DNA from: Ignavibacteriaceae bacterium
Lineage (GTDB): Bacteria; Bacteroidota; Ignavibacteria; Ignavibacteriales; Ignavibacteriaceae
Reading direction: 5' to 3'
Assembly: GCA_026193755.1 (NCBI GenBank)
Contig: JAPHUI010000157.1
Span: forward strand, 1-13,361
DNA: 13,361 bases
A program made the translations under genes and the position numbers. This document shows positions 8,010-13,361 of this stretch, piece by piece. The notes beneath the pieces are model-generated. The model did no database searches. It was not told the origin of the DNA and saw only the letters and a program-made list of their open reading frames with translations. Position 1 is the first letter of the stretch, and each line of letters begins with the position of its first letter.

Positions 8010-8017
8010 TAACTTTG
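8010..8017 (+). promoter_or_regulatory. Bacteroides-type -7 promoter element before the rlpA-like gene
   Basis: TAACTTTG matches the Bacteroidota -7 consensus TAnnTTTG exactly. It lies about 40 bases before the TTG start at 8058, placing a transcription start near 8022-8025 and giving a leader of about 35 bases. No TTTG is visible at the expected -33 position, so support rests on one element and its position. Confidence 0.35.
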
Positions 8018-8057
8018 AAACAGCAAAAGGATATGTTTAACCAAAAAGAGGTATTTT

Positions 8058-8552
8058 TTGAAATCATTAGCAATAGTGTTTTTTATGATTGTAATTGGTG
8101 GATTGGTTGGATTTACAGTAATAAACAATGAAAAAAAGGGAAATTCTGAAAGCATACTAATTGAAGAATTAGTTCCTGAAACAATAAAAGAAAGCACAGT
8201 TAATACTTCATCCGTTGATTATATTAATCTTGGAACTATGAAGGCATCATGGTATGGACCTAAGTTTCACGGTAAATTGACAGCAAATGGTGAAATTTAT
8301 GACCAAATGGCATTAACTGCAGCTCATAAGACATTAAAATTCGGAACCTTATTAAAAGTTACAAACCCGAAAAATGGAAAATCAGTAATAATACGTATAA
8401 ATGATAGAGGCCCTTACATTGGTGACCGTGAACTTGATCTCTCTAAGGGTTCAGCAATTAAGCTGGGACTTATTGAAAAAGGTGTCTCCAGGGTTAAAAT
8501 CCAGGAGGTTACACCTGGTGAGATAGAGAATCCGACTGCGTTGGTTAATTAG
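8058..8552 (+). CDS. RlpA-family double-psi beta-barrel protein (septal lytic transglycosylase-like), membrane-anchored
   Basis: RlpA-family proteins act in the cell envelope; characterised members cleave glycan strands lacking stem peptides at the septum. This 164-residue protein has one hydrophobic N-terminal segment (about residues 3-22) and a DPBB domain at about 57-150 with the family marks ASWYGPKFHG, TANGE, LTAAH, KFGTLLKVTN, NDRGPY and RELDLSKGSA; the Asp of NDRGPY is a conserved active-site position. Unlike E. coli RlpA it has no lipobox cysteine and no C-terminal SPOR domain, so it is either secreted or held by an uncleaved anchor. The start is TTG at 8058, supported by an AGAGG site (8047-8051) 6 bases upstream and because the first ATG (8085) would cut away most of the hydrophobic segment. 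It is a single-gene unit with a terminator behind it. Confidence 0.88.
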   Translation: MKSLAIVFFMIVIGGLVGFTVINNEKKGNSESILIEELVPETIKESTVNTSSVDYINLGTMKASWYGPKFHGKLTANGEIYDQMALTAAHKTLKFGTLLKVTNPKNGKSVIIRINDRGPYIGDRELDLSKGSAIKLGLIEKGVSRVKIQEVTPGEIENPTALVN

Positions 8553-8572
8553 CGACTAATACCAATTATTTT

Positions 8573-8602
8573 AAGCCCGGTCATTTCAGATCGGGCTTTT
8601 TT
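8573..8602 (+). terminator. Rho-independent terminator after the rlpA-like gene
   Basis: AAGCCCGGTC (8573-8582) pairs with GATCGGGCTT (8589-8598) over 10 base pairs, including one G-U wobble, around a 6-base ATTTCA loop, and runs straight into a six-T tract (8597-8602). It lies 20 bases after the stop codon. This is the only textbook intrinsic terminator I found in the window. Confidence 0.92.
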
Positions 8603-8668
8603 ATTCCATATTATCATTCCTCATCCTTAAATTTGCTTAAGATATTATTATTGAATTTATAATTAAAA

Positions 8669-9223
8669 ATGAACAAGCTAAATCTAGGCTGCGGAAAAGA
8701 TATTAAGAAAGGTTACACTAACCTTGATATTGTGGATTACGGTGGTAATATGATTCACGATATTAATTCATTTCCCTACCCATTCCAAGAAAATTATTTT
8801 GATGAAATATACGCTTCCCACGTTCTTGAACATTTGAATAATTTTCATAATACAATAACTGAGCTTTATAGGATTCTGAAACCAAATGGAATTCTGATTG
8901 TTTATGCACCCTTCTTTTTAAATACAAAATACTTCGGTGAACCCGACCATAAAATTCCTTTCTCAATCCGGACATTCGACAACTATGAATTCATTGGAAA
9001 CCGCAACCTGAAGTTCTATGAAAAATGGAAACTTAATCACCGAACAAATTATGAAGGGAAGGCACAATTTGAAGTTTCAGAGAAAAGATTCATTACTTCA
9101 CACTTTGCTTTGCTAAAATGGATGGATTTTTTCGTGAACCTGGAACCAGTTATTTACGAAAGATTTTTTGCTGGTATTTTCTCGCCAGAAGAAGTTTATT
9201 TTAAGTTACGTGCAATTAAGTAA
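8669..9223 (+). CDS. Small class I SAM-dependent methyltransferase (Methyltransf_11-like)
   Basis: The 184-residue protein begins with the SAM-binding glycine motif LNLGCGKD (residues 4-11), followed by an NLDI acidic strand end near residue 20 and a DEIYASHVLEHL segment, where the His in HVLEH is typical of the Methyltransf_11 fold. A further strand, LKPNGILIVYAP, fits the Rossmann-like core. The family is often found with glycan, polysaccharide or lipid modification genes, but nothing beside this one fixes the substrate. The C-terminal part (LEPVIYERFFAGIFSPEEVYFKLRA) resembles the tail of this subgroup. No Shine-Dalgarno sequence precedes the ATG; a TATAAT at 8658-8663 lies so close that the transcript could be nearly leaderless. 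It converges with the DUF423 gene 2 bases away. Confidence 0.85.
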   Translation: MNKLNLGCGKDIKKGYTNLDIVDYGGNMIHDINSFPYPFQENYFDEIYASHVLEHLNNFHNTITELYRILKPNGILIVYAPFFLNTKYFGEPDHKIPFSIRTFDNYEFIGNRNLKFYEKWKLNHRTNYEGKAQFEVSEKRFITSHFALLKWMDFFVNLEPVIYERFFAGIFSPEEVYFKLRAIK

Positions 9224-9225
9224 TT

Positions 9226-9600
9226 TTACTTCGGTACTTTCTTTCTAATAGCTTCAACAATTATCCAGAACCATCCGATCAAAAAGCAAACTCCGCCAAC
9301 AGGAGTTATCATTGCAAAAAAATGAATTCCCGAAGTTGAATAAATGTAAAGTGAAAAAGAGAAAATTATTATTCCAAGCAGAAAAAATATAGAGGCGATT
9401 TTAGTTTTGATAAAATCTGTTAAGGAAAGAATTAAAAGAACAATCGTATGAATAAACTGATAAAGCACACCTGTTTTATAAACCTCGAGCATTTCTGCAG
9501 AAAGCTTTTCACGCAAACCGTGCGCTCCGAAAGCACCAATTGCAACAGCAGTAAATCCAGATACAGCAGAAATAATGATCCACATCTTTTTGTCATTCAT
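9226..9600 (-). CDS. DUF423 family small integral membrane protein
   Basis: The 124-residue protein has about four membrane segments and the family signature GAFGAHGLREKL in the first third, followed by a YKTGVLYQFIHTIVLL stretch. The family (E. coli YgdD and B. subtilis YwdK relatives) is widespread, sits in the cytoplasmic membrane and has no firmly established function. I chose the ATG at 9600: a GAGG Shine-Dalgarno sequence (9610-9607) lies 6 bases before it. The earlier ATG at 9618 would place that site inside the gene and add six residues. It is divergent from the CcmE-like gene across a 79-base gap and convergent with the methyltransferase. Confidence 0.88.
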   Translation of the reverse strand: MNDKKMWIIISAVSGFTAVAIGAFGAHGLREKLSAEMLEVYKTGVLYQFIHTIVLLILSLTDFIKTKIASIFFLLGIIIFSFSLYIYSTSGIHFFAMITPVGGVCFLIGWFWIIVEAIRKKVPK

Positions 9601-9641
9601 TTCAATCCTCAATTGCATTGAATAGTTGAGTGTAATTTCTT

Positions 9642-9649
9642 TAAATTTG
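9642..9649 (+). promoter_or_regulatory. Bacteroides-type promoter before the CcmE-like gene and uvrB
   Basis: TAAATTTG is an exact match to the Bacteroidota -7 consensus TAnnTTTG. An ATTG at 9617-9620, 21 bases upstream, could serve as a degenerate -33 TTTG. A transcript starting near 9654-9657 would have a leader of about 25 bases and would cover both the CcmE-like gene and uvrB. Confidence 0.42.
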
Positions 9650-9679
9650 TTCTCAATTTAATCAAATAAAGAAACAAAG

Positions 9680-10021
9680 ATGAAAATTTTACAAAAGCTT
9701 ATACTTCCTGTATTAATAATCGCAGCTATCTTTTTAGTTTACAAATTCTACTTTGACAAAGGCAGCGAATTGGGATCTTTCTCCGATTTTGATCCGAACA
9801 ACAGTGCAGTGAAGGAAATAAGTGTCCAGTTATTAATCGATAAAGGAATTGAACAGCAAGGTGGCGAGGTAAGTTTTTTTACTTCAGATAGAAATGGAAA
9901 AGTAGTTCAGGTTTCTGGTTCTTTTATGTTGCCGGATGGATTTGAAACTGCGAAAGTAGTTATACTTAGAGGACATTTAAATCAAAGTGGATTCCATGCT
10001 CACGAGGTTTTACTCGACTAA
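9680..10021 (+). CDS. Membrane-anchored CcmE-like OB-fold protein lacking the heme-attachment motif
   Basis: This 113-residue protein has an N-terminal membrane anchor (about residues 7-25) and a short extracytoplasmic domain. Its last 40 residues line up by eye with the OB-fold of CcmE, the periplasmic heme chaperone of system I cytochrome c maturation: an LPD followed by Phe at 84-88, a VV-x-x-(R/Q)-G-x-L strand at 93-100 and EVL at 109-111. In E. coli CcmE the EVL is followed by AKHDENY, whose His binds heme covalently; here the protein ends two residues after EVL, so the HxxxY motif is absent. His106 and His108 lie just before. It may be a divergent CcmE relative with another job. uvrB begins 3 bases after its stop, so the two are probably cotranscribed. 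The similarity is by eye only. Confidence 0.55.
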   Translation: MKILQKLILPVLIIAAIFLVYKFYFDKGSELGSFSDFDPNNSAVKEISVQLLIDKGIEQQGGEVSFFTSDRNGKVVQVSGSFMLPDGFETAKVVILRGHLNQSGFHAHEVLLD

Positions 10022-10024
10022 TCC

Positions 10025-12037
10025 ATGAATAAATTTAAACTTGTTTCAAATTACAAACCCGCCGGTGATCAGTCTCAGGCAATTAAACAGTTAGTTGAAC
10101 GTATTAAGGAAGGGGATAAGTTCCAAACATTACTTGGAGTAACGGGAAGCGGAAAGACTTTTACAATTTCCAATGTGATTGAACAGATAAATAAGCCAAC
10201 TCTAATAATTTCACACAACAAAACTCTTGCTGCACAGCTTTATTCCGAATTCAAATCATTCTTTCCTGATAACGCTGTTGAGTTTTTTATTAGCTATTAC
10301 GATTACTACCAACCTGAAGCGTACGTGGTTTCCAGCGATCTTTACATAGAAAAAGACTTTTCAATTAATGAAGAAATTGACCGTCTTCGGTTAAAGGCAA
10401 CTACTTCACTTATTGAAGGAAGAAGAGATGTAATCGTAGTGGCAAGTGTAAGCTGTATATACGGTATTGGCGCACCGGATGAATATGCAAAGCAAATTAT
10501 CTTTGTTAAAAAAGGAGAAAAACTGAATCGGAAGCGATTCCTCCGTAATTTGATTGATATCCATTTTGTTAGAAACGACTCGGAATTCGGAAGAGGAACT
10601 TTTCGTGCACGCGGTGATGTGATAGAAATAATTCCGGCTTATGAAAATGAAGAAGCAATCCGCATTGAGCTCTGGGATGAAGATGTAGAAAAAATTTCAA
10701 TCATCGATTCCTTAACAGGAAATGTTCTCCGGGAAGTTGAATCAGCACCAATCTACCCGGCAAAATATTTTGTTACAGATCGAGAAAAGATGCAGAAAGC
10801 AATTTATAACATAGAACTCGAGCTTGCAGAGAGGCTGGAAGAGTTTCGCAAAAATGAGAAATACCTTGAAGCACAGAGACTTGAGCAACGTACAAAATTC
10901 GATATCGAAATGATGAAAGAAATCGGTTACTGTTCCGGTATCGAAAATTATTCAAGACATATGGATGGAAGAGCACCCGGTTCTCGTCCATTCAATTTAT
11001 TCGATTATTTCCCTGATGATTTTCTTTTAGTGATAGACGAATCGCACGTAACAATTCCACAAATAAGAGGAATGTACAATGGCGACCGCAGCAGAAAAAG
11101 TACTCTGGTTGAGTACGGTTTTCGTCTTCCTTCTGCGTTGGATAATAGGCCAATGATGTATGAAGAATTTATGGGAATGTTGAACCAGACAATATTTGTG
11201 AGCGCAACACCCAGTGACTATGAGCTTGAAATGAGCGGTGGAGTTATCGTTGAACAAATTATCCGTCCTACTGGTTTGCTCGACCCTGAAATTCAAGTCA
11301 GACCAATTAAAGGACAGATTGATGATTTGATTGACGAAATCAGAACCAGAGCAAACAAAAAAGAAAGAGTTTTAGTTACAACATTAACCAAGAAAATGGC
11401 AGAGGACCTTGCTGATTATCTGGATAAAATTAAAATACAGGTTAGATATATTCACAGTGACATTGATTCACTGGAAAGAGTTGAGATACTAAGAGATTTA
11501 CGTCTCGGTGAGTTTGATGTGCTCGTCGGTGTAAATCTTTTAAGAGAAGGACTTGATCTTCCCGAAGTGTCTCTTGTTGCAATAATCGATGCTGATAAAG
11601 AAGGATTTTTGCGGAGTGAAAAATCTCTAATGCAGGTTGCCGGCAGAACGGCTCGTAACGTTAACGGAAGAGTTATTATGTATGCCGACGTAATTACTCA
11701 GTCGATGCAAAAAACTATCAGAGAAACTAACCGAAGAAGGAAGCTTCAGAAAAAGTATAACGAAGAGCACAATATTATTCCTGCTACTATTTACAAAAGT
11801 ATGGAAGAAATACTTTCATCAACATCTATTGCGGATATTAGAAAGAAAGAAGGAAAAGCTGATTACGGATTTTCGAAGGTAGCAGAACCTGTGCTGAGAT
11901 ATATGAACAATGAACAGAAAGAAGATTTGATTCTGCAATTAACAGAAGAGATGCACAAAGCTGCCAAAGACCTTGAATTTGAAAGAGCAGCAAACCTCCG
12001 TGACGAAATTCAAAGGTTAAAAAAGATGGTAAGCTAA
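10025..12037 (+). CDS. uvrB: UvrABC excinuclease subunit B
   Basis: UvrB is the damage-verifying helicase-like subunit of nucleotide excision repair; it is loaded by UvrA and recruits UvrC for incision. The 670-residue length is standard. Visible are the Walker A motif GVTGSGKT (38-45), the beta-hairpin segment [12 protein letters not shown] near 90-102 that inserts between DNA strands, the Walker B Asp338-Glu339-Ser-His, an [10 protein letters not shown] motif, the [17 protein letters not shown] segment, and helicase motif VI as QVAGRTARN. The last 35 or so residues form the UVR domain ([18 protein letters not shown]) that contacts UvrC. The ATG at 10025 lies 3 bases after the CcmE-like stop without a clear Shine-Dalgarno sequence, suggesting coupling to the upstream gene. 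It is intact and converges with truA. Confidence 0.98.
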   Translation: MNKFKLVSNYKPAGDQSQAIKQLVERIKEGDKFQTLLGVTGSGKTFTISNVIEQINKPTLIISHNKTLAAQLYSEFKSFFPDNAVEFFISYYDYYQPEAYVVSSDLYIEKDFSINEEIDRLRLKATTSLIEGRRDVIVVASVSCIYGIGAPDEYAKQIIFVKKGEKLNRKRFLRNLIDIHFVRNDSEFGRGTFRARGDVIEIIPAYENEEAIRIELWDEDVEKISIIDSLTGNVLREVESAPIYPAKYFVTDREKMQKAIYNIELELAERLEEFRKNEKYLEAQRLEQRTKFDIEMMKEIGYCSGIENYSRHMDGRAPGSRPFNLFDYFPDDFLLVIDESHVTIPQIRGMYNGDRSRKSTLVEYGFRLPSALDNRPMMYEEFMGMLNQTIFVSATPSDYELEMSGGVIVEQIIRPTGLLDPEIQVRPIKGQIDDLIDEIRTRANKKERVLVTTLTKKMAEDLADYLDKIKIQVRYIHSDIDSLERVEILRDLRLGEFDVLVGVNLLREGLDLPEVSLVAIIDADKEGFLRSEKSLMQVAGRTARNVNGRVIMYADVITQSMQKTIRETNRRRKLQKKYNEEHNIIPATIYKSMEEILSSTSIADIRKKEGKADYGFSKVAEPVLRYMNNEQKEDLILQLTEEMHKAAKDLEFERAANLRDEIQRLKKMVS

Positions 12038-12046
12038 ACTGTTGGA

Positions 12047-12901
12047 TTAAATTTTAATTGTCCCTCTTAACTCTGCAGATAATTTATCCCCTTCGTACAA
12101 AACACTTTCTAAGAACAATCCCGATGGTGGAGCTGTAAACTTTGCAGGTTCATTGGATTTTTTATTCAGGTAATTAAGAATATCTTTTTCTATTTTATTC
12201 CCTCTTCCAACTTCAACCAGAACACCAACAATCCTTCGCACCATTTTCCAGATAAAATGTGAACCAACAATTCTGATTAAAATTAAATAGCCATCCTCTT
12301 TCAACTGAATATCATCGATTAATACTTTTGTAGATTTTTCTTCAGGATCATCATCTGAAAAGGATGAAAAATCGTGCATACCAACAAATAGTTTTGCTGC
12401 TGATTCCATTTTCTTAAAATTAAGCTTGTCTTTTATCCACCAGACATACTTTTTCCCGAAAGCTGTTCTCCTTCCAGAAATCTGATAAAGATAACTTCTG
12501 GATTTTGCATCATGTCTTGCATGAAAATTCTGATTTGCTTTTTTAACCTCAATGATATTTATATCGGATGATAAAAGATCATTTAATTTTATTCTGATTA
12601 TTTCTGGTGCAAGAACAGTTTTTACATCAAGATGAGCAACCTGGCAAAGTGCATGGACTCCGCTGTCTGTCCTTCCCGATCCTTGCAAATCAACAAAATC
12701 ATTTCCGAAAATTTCTTTGGCTGCCTGAATTATTATTCCCTGAATGGTTTTTGCATTCTCCTGTTTCTGCCAGCCTGAATATCTTGTTCCATCATATTCG
12801 ATTATAAGTTTGAAGCGTGAAAAATCTCTGGGGTGACTTGATTTCTTTTGAATCTTTTTGAACGATCTAAATTTAGCTTTCTTATTCTTAATATTGCTCA
12901 T
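12047..12901 (-). CDS. truA: tRNA pseudouridine(38-40) synthase TruA
   Basis: TruA isomerises uridines 38-40 in the anticodon arm of tRNAs to pseudouridine. The catalytic aspartate is Asp79 in GSGRTDSGVHA; other family segments are IIEYDGTRYSGWQ (33-45), the FHARHDAKSRSYLYQI stretch, and GSHFIWKMVRRIVGVLVEVGRG. The domain proper starts near residue 30 and is preceded by an unusual lysine/arginine-rich extension of about 29 residues. The start at 12901 is supported by a 4-base ATGA overlap with the stop of queD, and there is no other Met between residue 1 and the conserved core, so the extension is probably real. It is the last gene of a queE-queD-truA operon and converges with uvrB 9 bases away. 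Confidence 0.96.
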   Translation of the reverse strand: MSNIKNKKAKFRSFKKIQKKSSHPRDFSRFKLIIEYDGTRYSGWQKQENAKTIQGIIIQAAKEIFGNDFVDLQGSGRTDSGVHALCQVAHLDVKTVLAPEIIRIKLNDLLSSDINIIEVKKANQNFHARHDAKSRSYLYQISGRRTAFGKKYVWWIKDKLNFKKMESAAKLFVGMHDFSSFSDDDPEEKSTKVLIDDIQLKEDGYLILIRIVGSHFIWKMVRRIVGVLVEVGRGNKIEKDILNYLNKKSNEPAKFTAPPSGLFLESVLYEGDKLSAELRGTIKI

Positions 12902-13314
12902 CCTATCTTTATCGAATCTTCTGCATAATCGTGGGCTGTTTCATAAACACGGACTTTAATCTCACTAACGTTTTGTGGTAACGAAACCTTCCTAATTTCA
13001 TTCAGCAGATAAAGACAAATGTTTTCTGCGGTTGATTGAAAATCCACTACAACTTTTTTTGAGTTCATTTTTTCTAAAAACTCGAGCACTTCCTTATCCT
13101 TTTTATTTACCATAAAAGCATGGTCGATTTTTTCGATGATTGGATTAACTATCTTCTCAATATCGTAATAATCAATTACCATTTCATCTTTGTTTAGTTC
13201 ACCTTCAATCTCAACAAGCATTTTGTATGAATGCCCGTGAATATTTTTACACTGTCCGAAATGCTCTGGCAATCTGTGCCCCATTTCCCATTTGAATTCT
13301 TTCGCTATTTTCAT
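12898..13314 (-). CDS. queD: 6-carboxy-5,6,7,8-tetrahydropterin synthase QueD
   Basis: QueD converts 7,8-dihydroneopterin triphosphate to 6-carboxytetrahydropterin, an early step to queuosine and other 7-deazapurines. The 138-residue protein carries the zinc ligands His13, His26 and His28 (HGH), the catalytic Cys22 in the CxxxHGH spacing expected of QueD, an Asp63-His64 pair, the STAEN motif and the glutamate of VYET near the C-terminus. An AAAGGAG Shine-Dalgarno sequence (13325-13319) lies 4 bases before the ATG inside the end of queE, whose TAA overlaps the ATG (TAATG). Its own TGA overlaps the truA start (ATGA). The neighbouring queE tail supports QueD over eukaryote-type 6-pyruvoyl-tetrahydropterin synthase. 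Confidence 0.95.
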   Translation of the reverse strand: MKIAKEFKWEMGHRLPEHFGQCKNIHGHSYKMLVEIEGELNKDEMVIDYYDIEKIVNPIIEKIDHAFMVNKKDKEVLEFLEKMNSKKVVVDFQSTAENICLYLLNEIRKVSLPQNVSEIKVRVYETAHDYAEDSIKIG

Positions 13315-13361
13315 TACACTCCTTTTGTTTCAGGATGCCAGATATATTTGTGCATCTGTAG
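13314..13361 (-). CDS. queE: C-terminal end of probable 7-carboxy-7-deazaguanine synthase QueE (cut by window edge)
   Basis: Reading the minus strand from the right edge gives 15 codons ending at a TAA: LQMHKYIWHPETKGV. The pattern Leu-Gln-x-His-Lys-x-(aromatic/hydrophobic)-Trp-...-(Arg/Lys)-Gly-Val/Ile is the usual C-terminus of QueE, the radical SAM enzyme that converts the QueD product to 7-carboxy-7-deazaguanine. The TAA overlaps the queD ATG by one base, so the two would be translationally coupled. Only the tail is visible, so the catalytic residues cannot be checked; the call rests on this tail plus the queD neighbour. Confidence 0.72.
   Translation of the reverse strand, partial: LQMHKYIWHPETKGV

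Noticed and set aside
7949-8131. 60-codon plus-strand open frame before and across the start of the rlpA-like gene
   Set aside because: It overlaps the N-terminus of the clearly homologous rlpA-like gene in another frame, has no ribosome binding site at its GTG start and no recognisable domain.
8651-8669. TATAAT at 8658-8663 as a firm promoter for the methyltransferase gene
   Set aside because: It would put transcription start at the ATG itself and no -35 box lies at the right distance; mentioned in the gene entry only.
9601-9618. Upstream ATG at 9618 as the start of the DUF423 gene
   Set aside because: The GAGG ribosome binding site lies inside that extension and fits the ATG at 9600.

Overview
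The window looks like an AT-rich chromosomal segment from an anaerobic or facultatively anaerobic member of the Bacteroidota/Chlorobiota lineage, with Ignavibacteria-like bacteria my best guess. The guess rests on three things: the low G+C, two Bacteroides-type promoter elements (TAnnTTTG) in front of genes, and the mix of housekeeping genes with a complete set of [FeFe]-hydrogenase maturases. No rRNA, tRNA, CRISPR array, insertion sequence or phage gene was recognised, and all genes look intact except the two cut by the window edges.

Layout, left to right. (1) 1-255, minus: N-terminal part of an unrecognised secreted protein. (2) 409-5740: [FeFe]-hydrogenase H-cluster maturation locus made of two divergent operons. 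The minus-strand operon is an aspartase-like gene followed by hydF with overlapping stop and start; the plus-strand operon is hydG-hydE. They are separated by a 251-bp intergenic region holding a perfect FNR/CRP-like palindrome just in front of hydG. No hydrogenase structural gene is in view. (3) 5734-7821, minus: an APC-type permease fused to a PTS EIIA-like domain and a C-terminal TrkA_C/RCK_C domain. (4) 7822-8057: divergent regulatory region with two near-identical repeats, then an RlpA-type DPBB protein ending in a clear intrinsic terminator. (5) 8669-9223: small SAM-dependent methyltransferase, convergent with a DUF423 membrane protein. (6) 9680-12037: a CcmE-like OB-fold protein without the heme-attachment tail, 3 bases in front of uvrB. 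(7) 12047-13361, minus: queE (only its last 15 codons)-queD-truA, a tRNA-modification operon with overlapping genes.

How the genes work together: HydG makes the Fe(CO)(CN) synthon from tyrosine, HydE processes it, and HydF assembles and delivers the 2Fe subcluster. The aspartase-like enzyme, translationally coupled to HydF, could release ammonia from aspartate; its most attractive role is as a local nitrogen source for the azadithiolate bridge, but that is inference. The right-hand operon combines queuosine precursor synthesis with tRNA pseudouridylation.

I did not find evidence of a wholly new system. The points most worth a second look are the aspartase-HydF coupling, the CcmE-like protein lacking its heme ligand, the three-part transporter, and the two operator-like regions.
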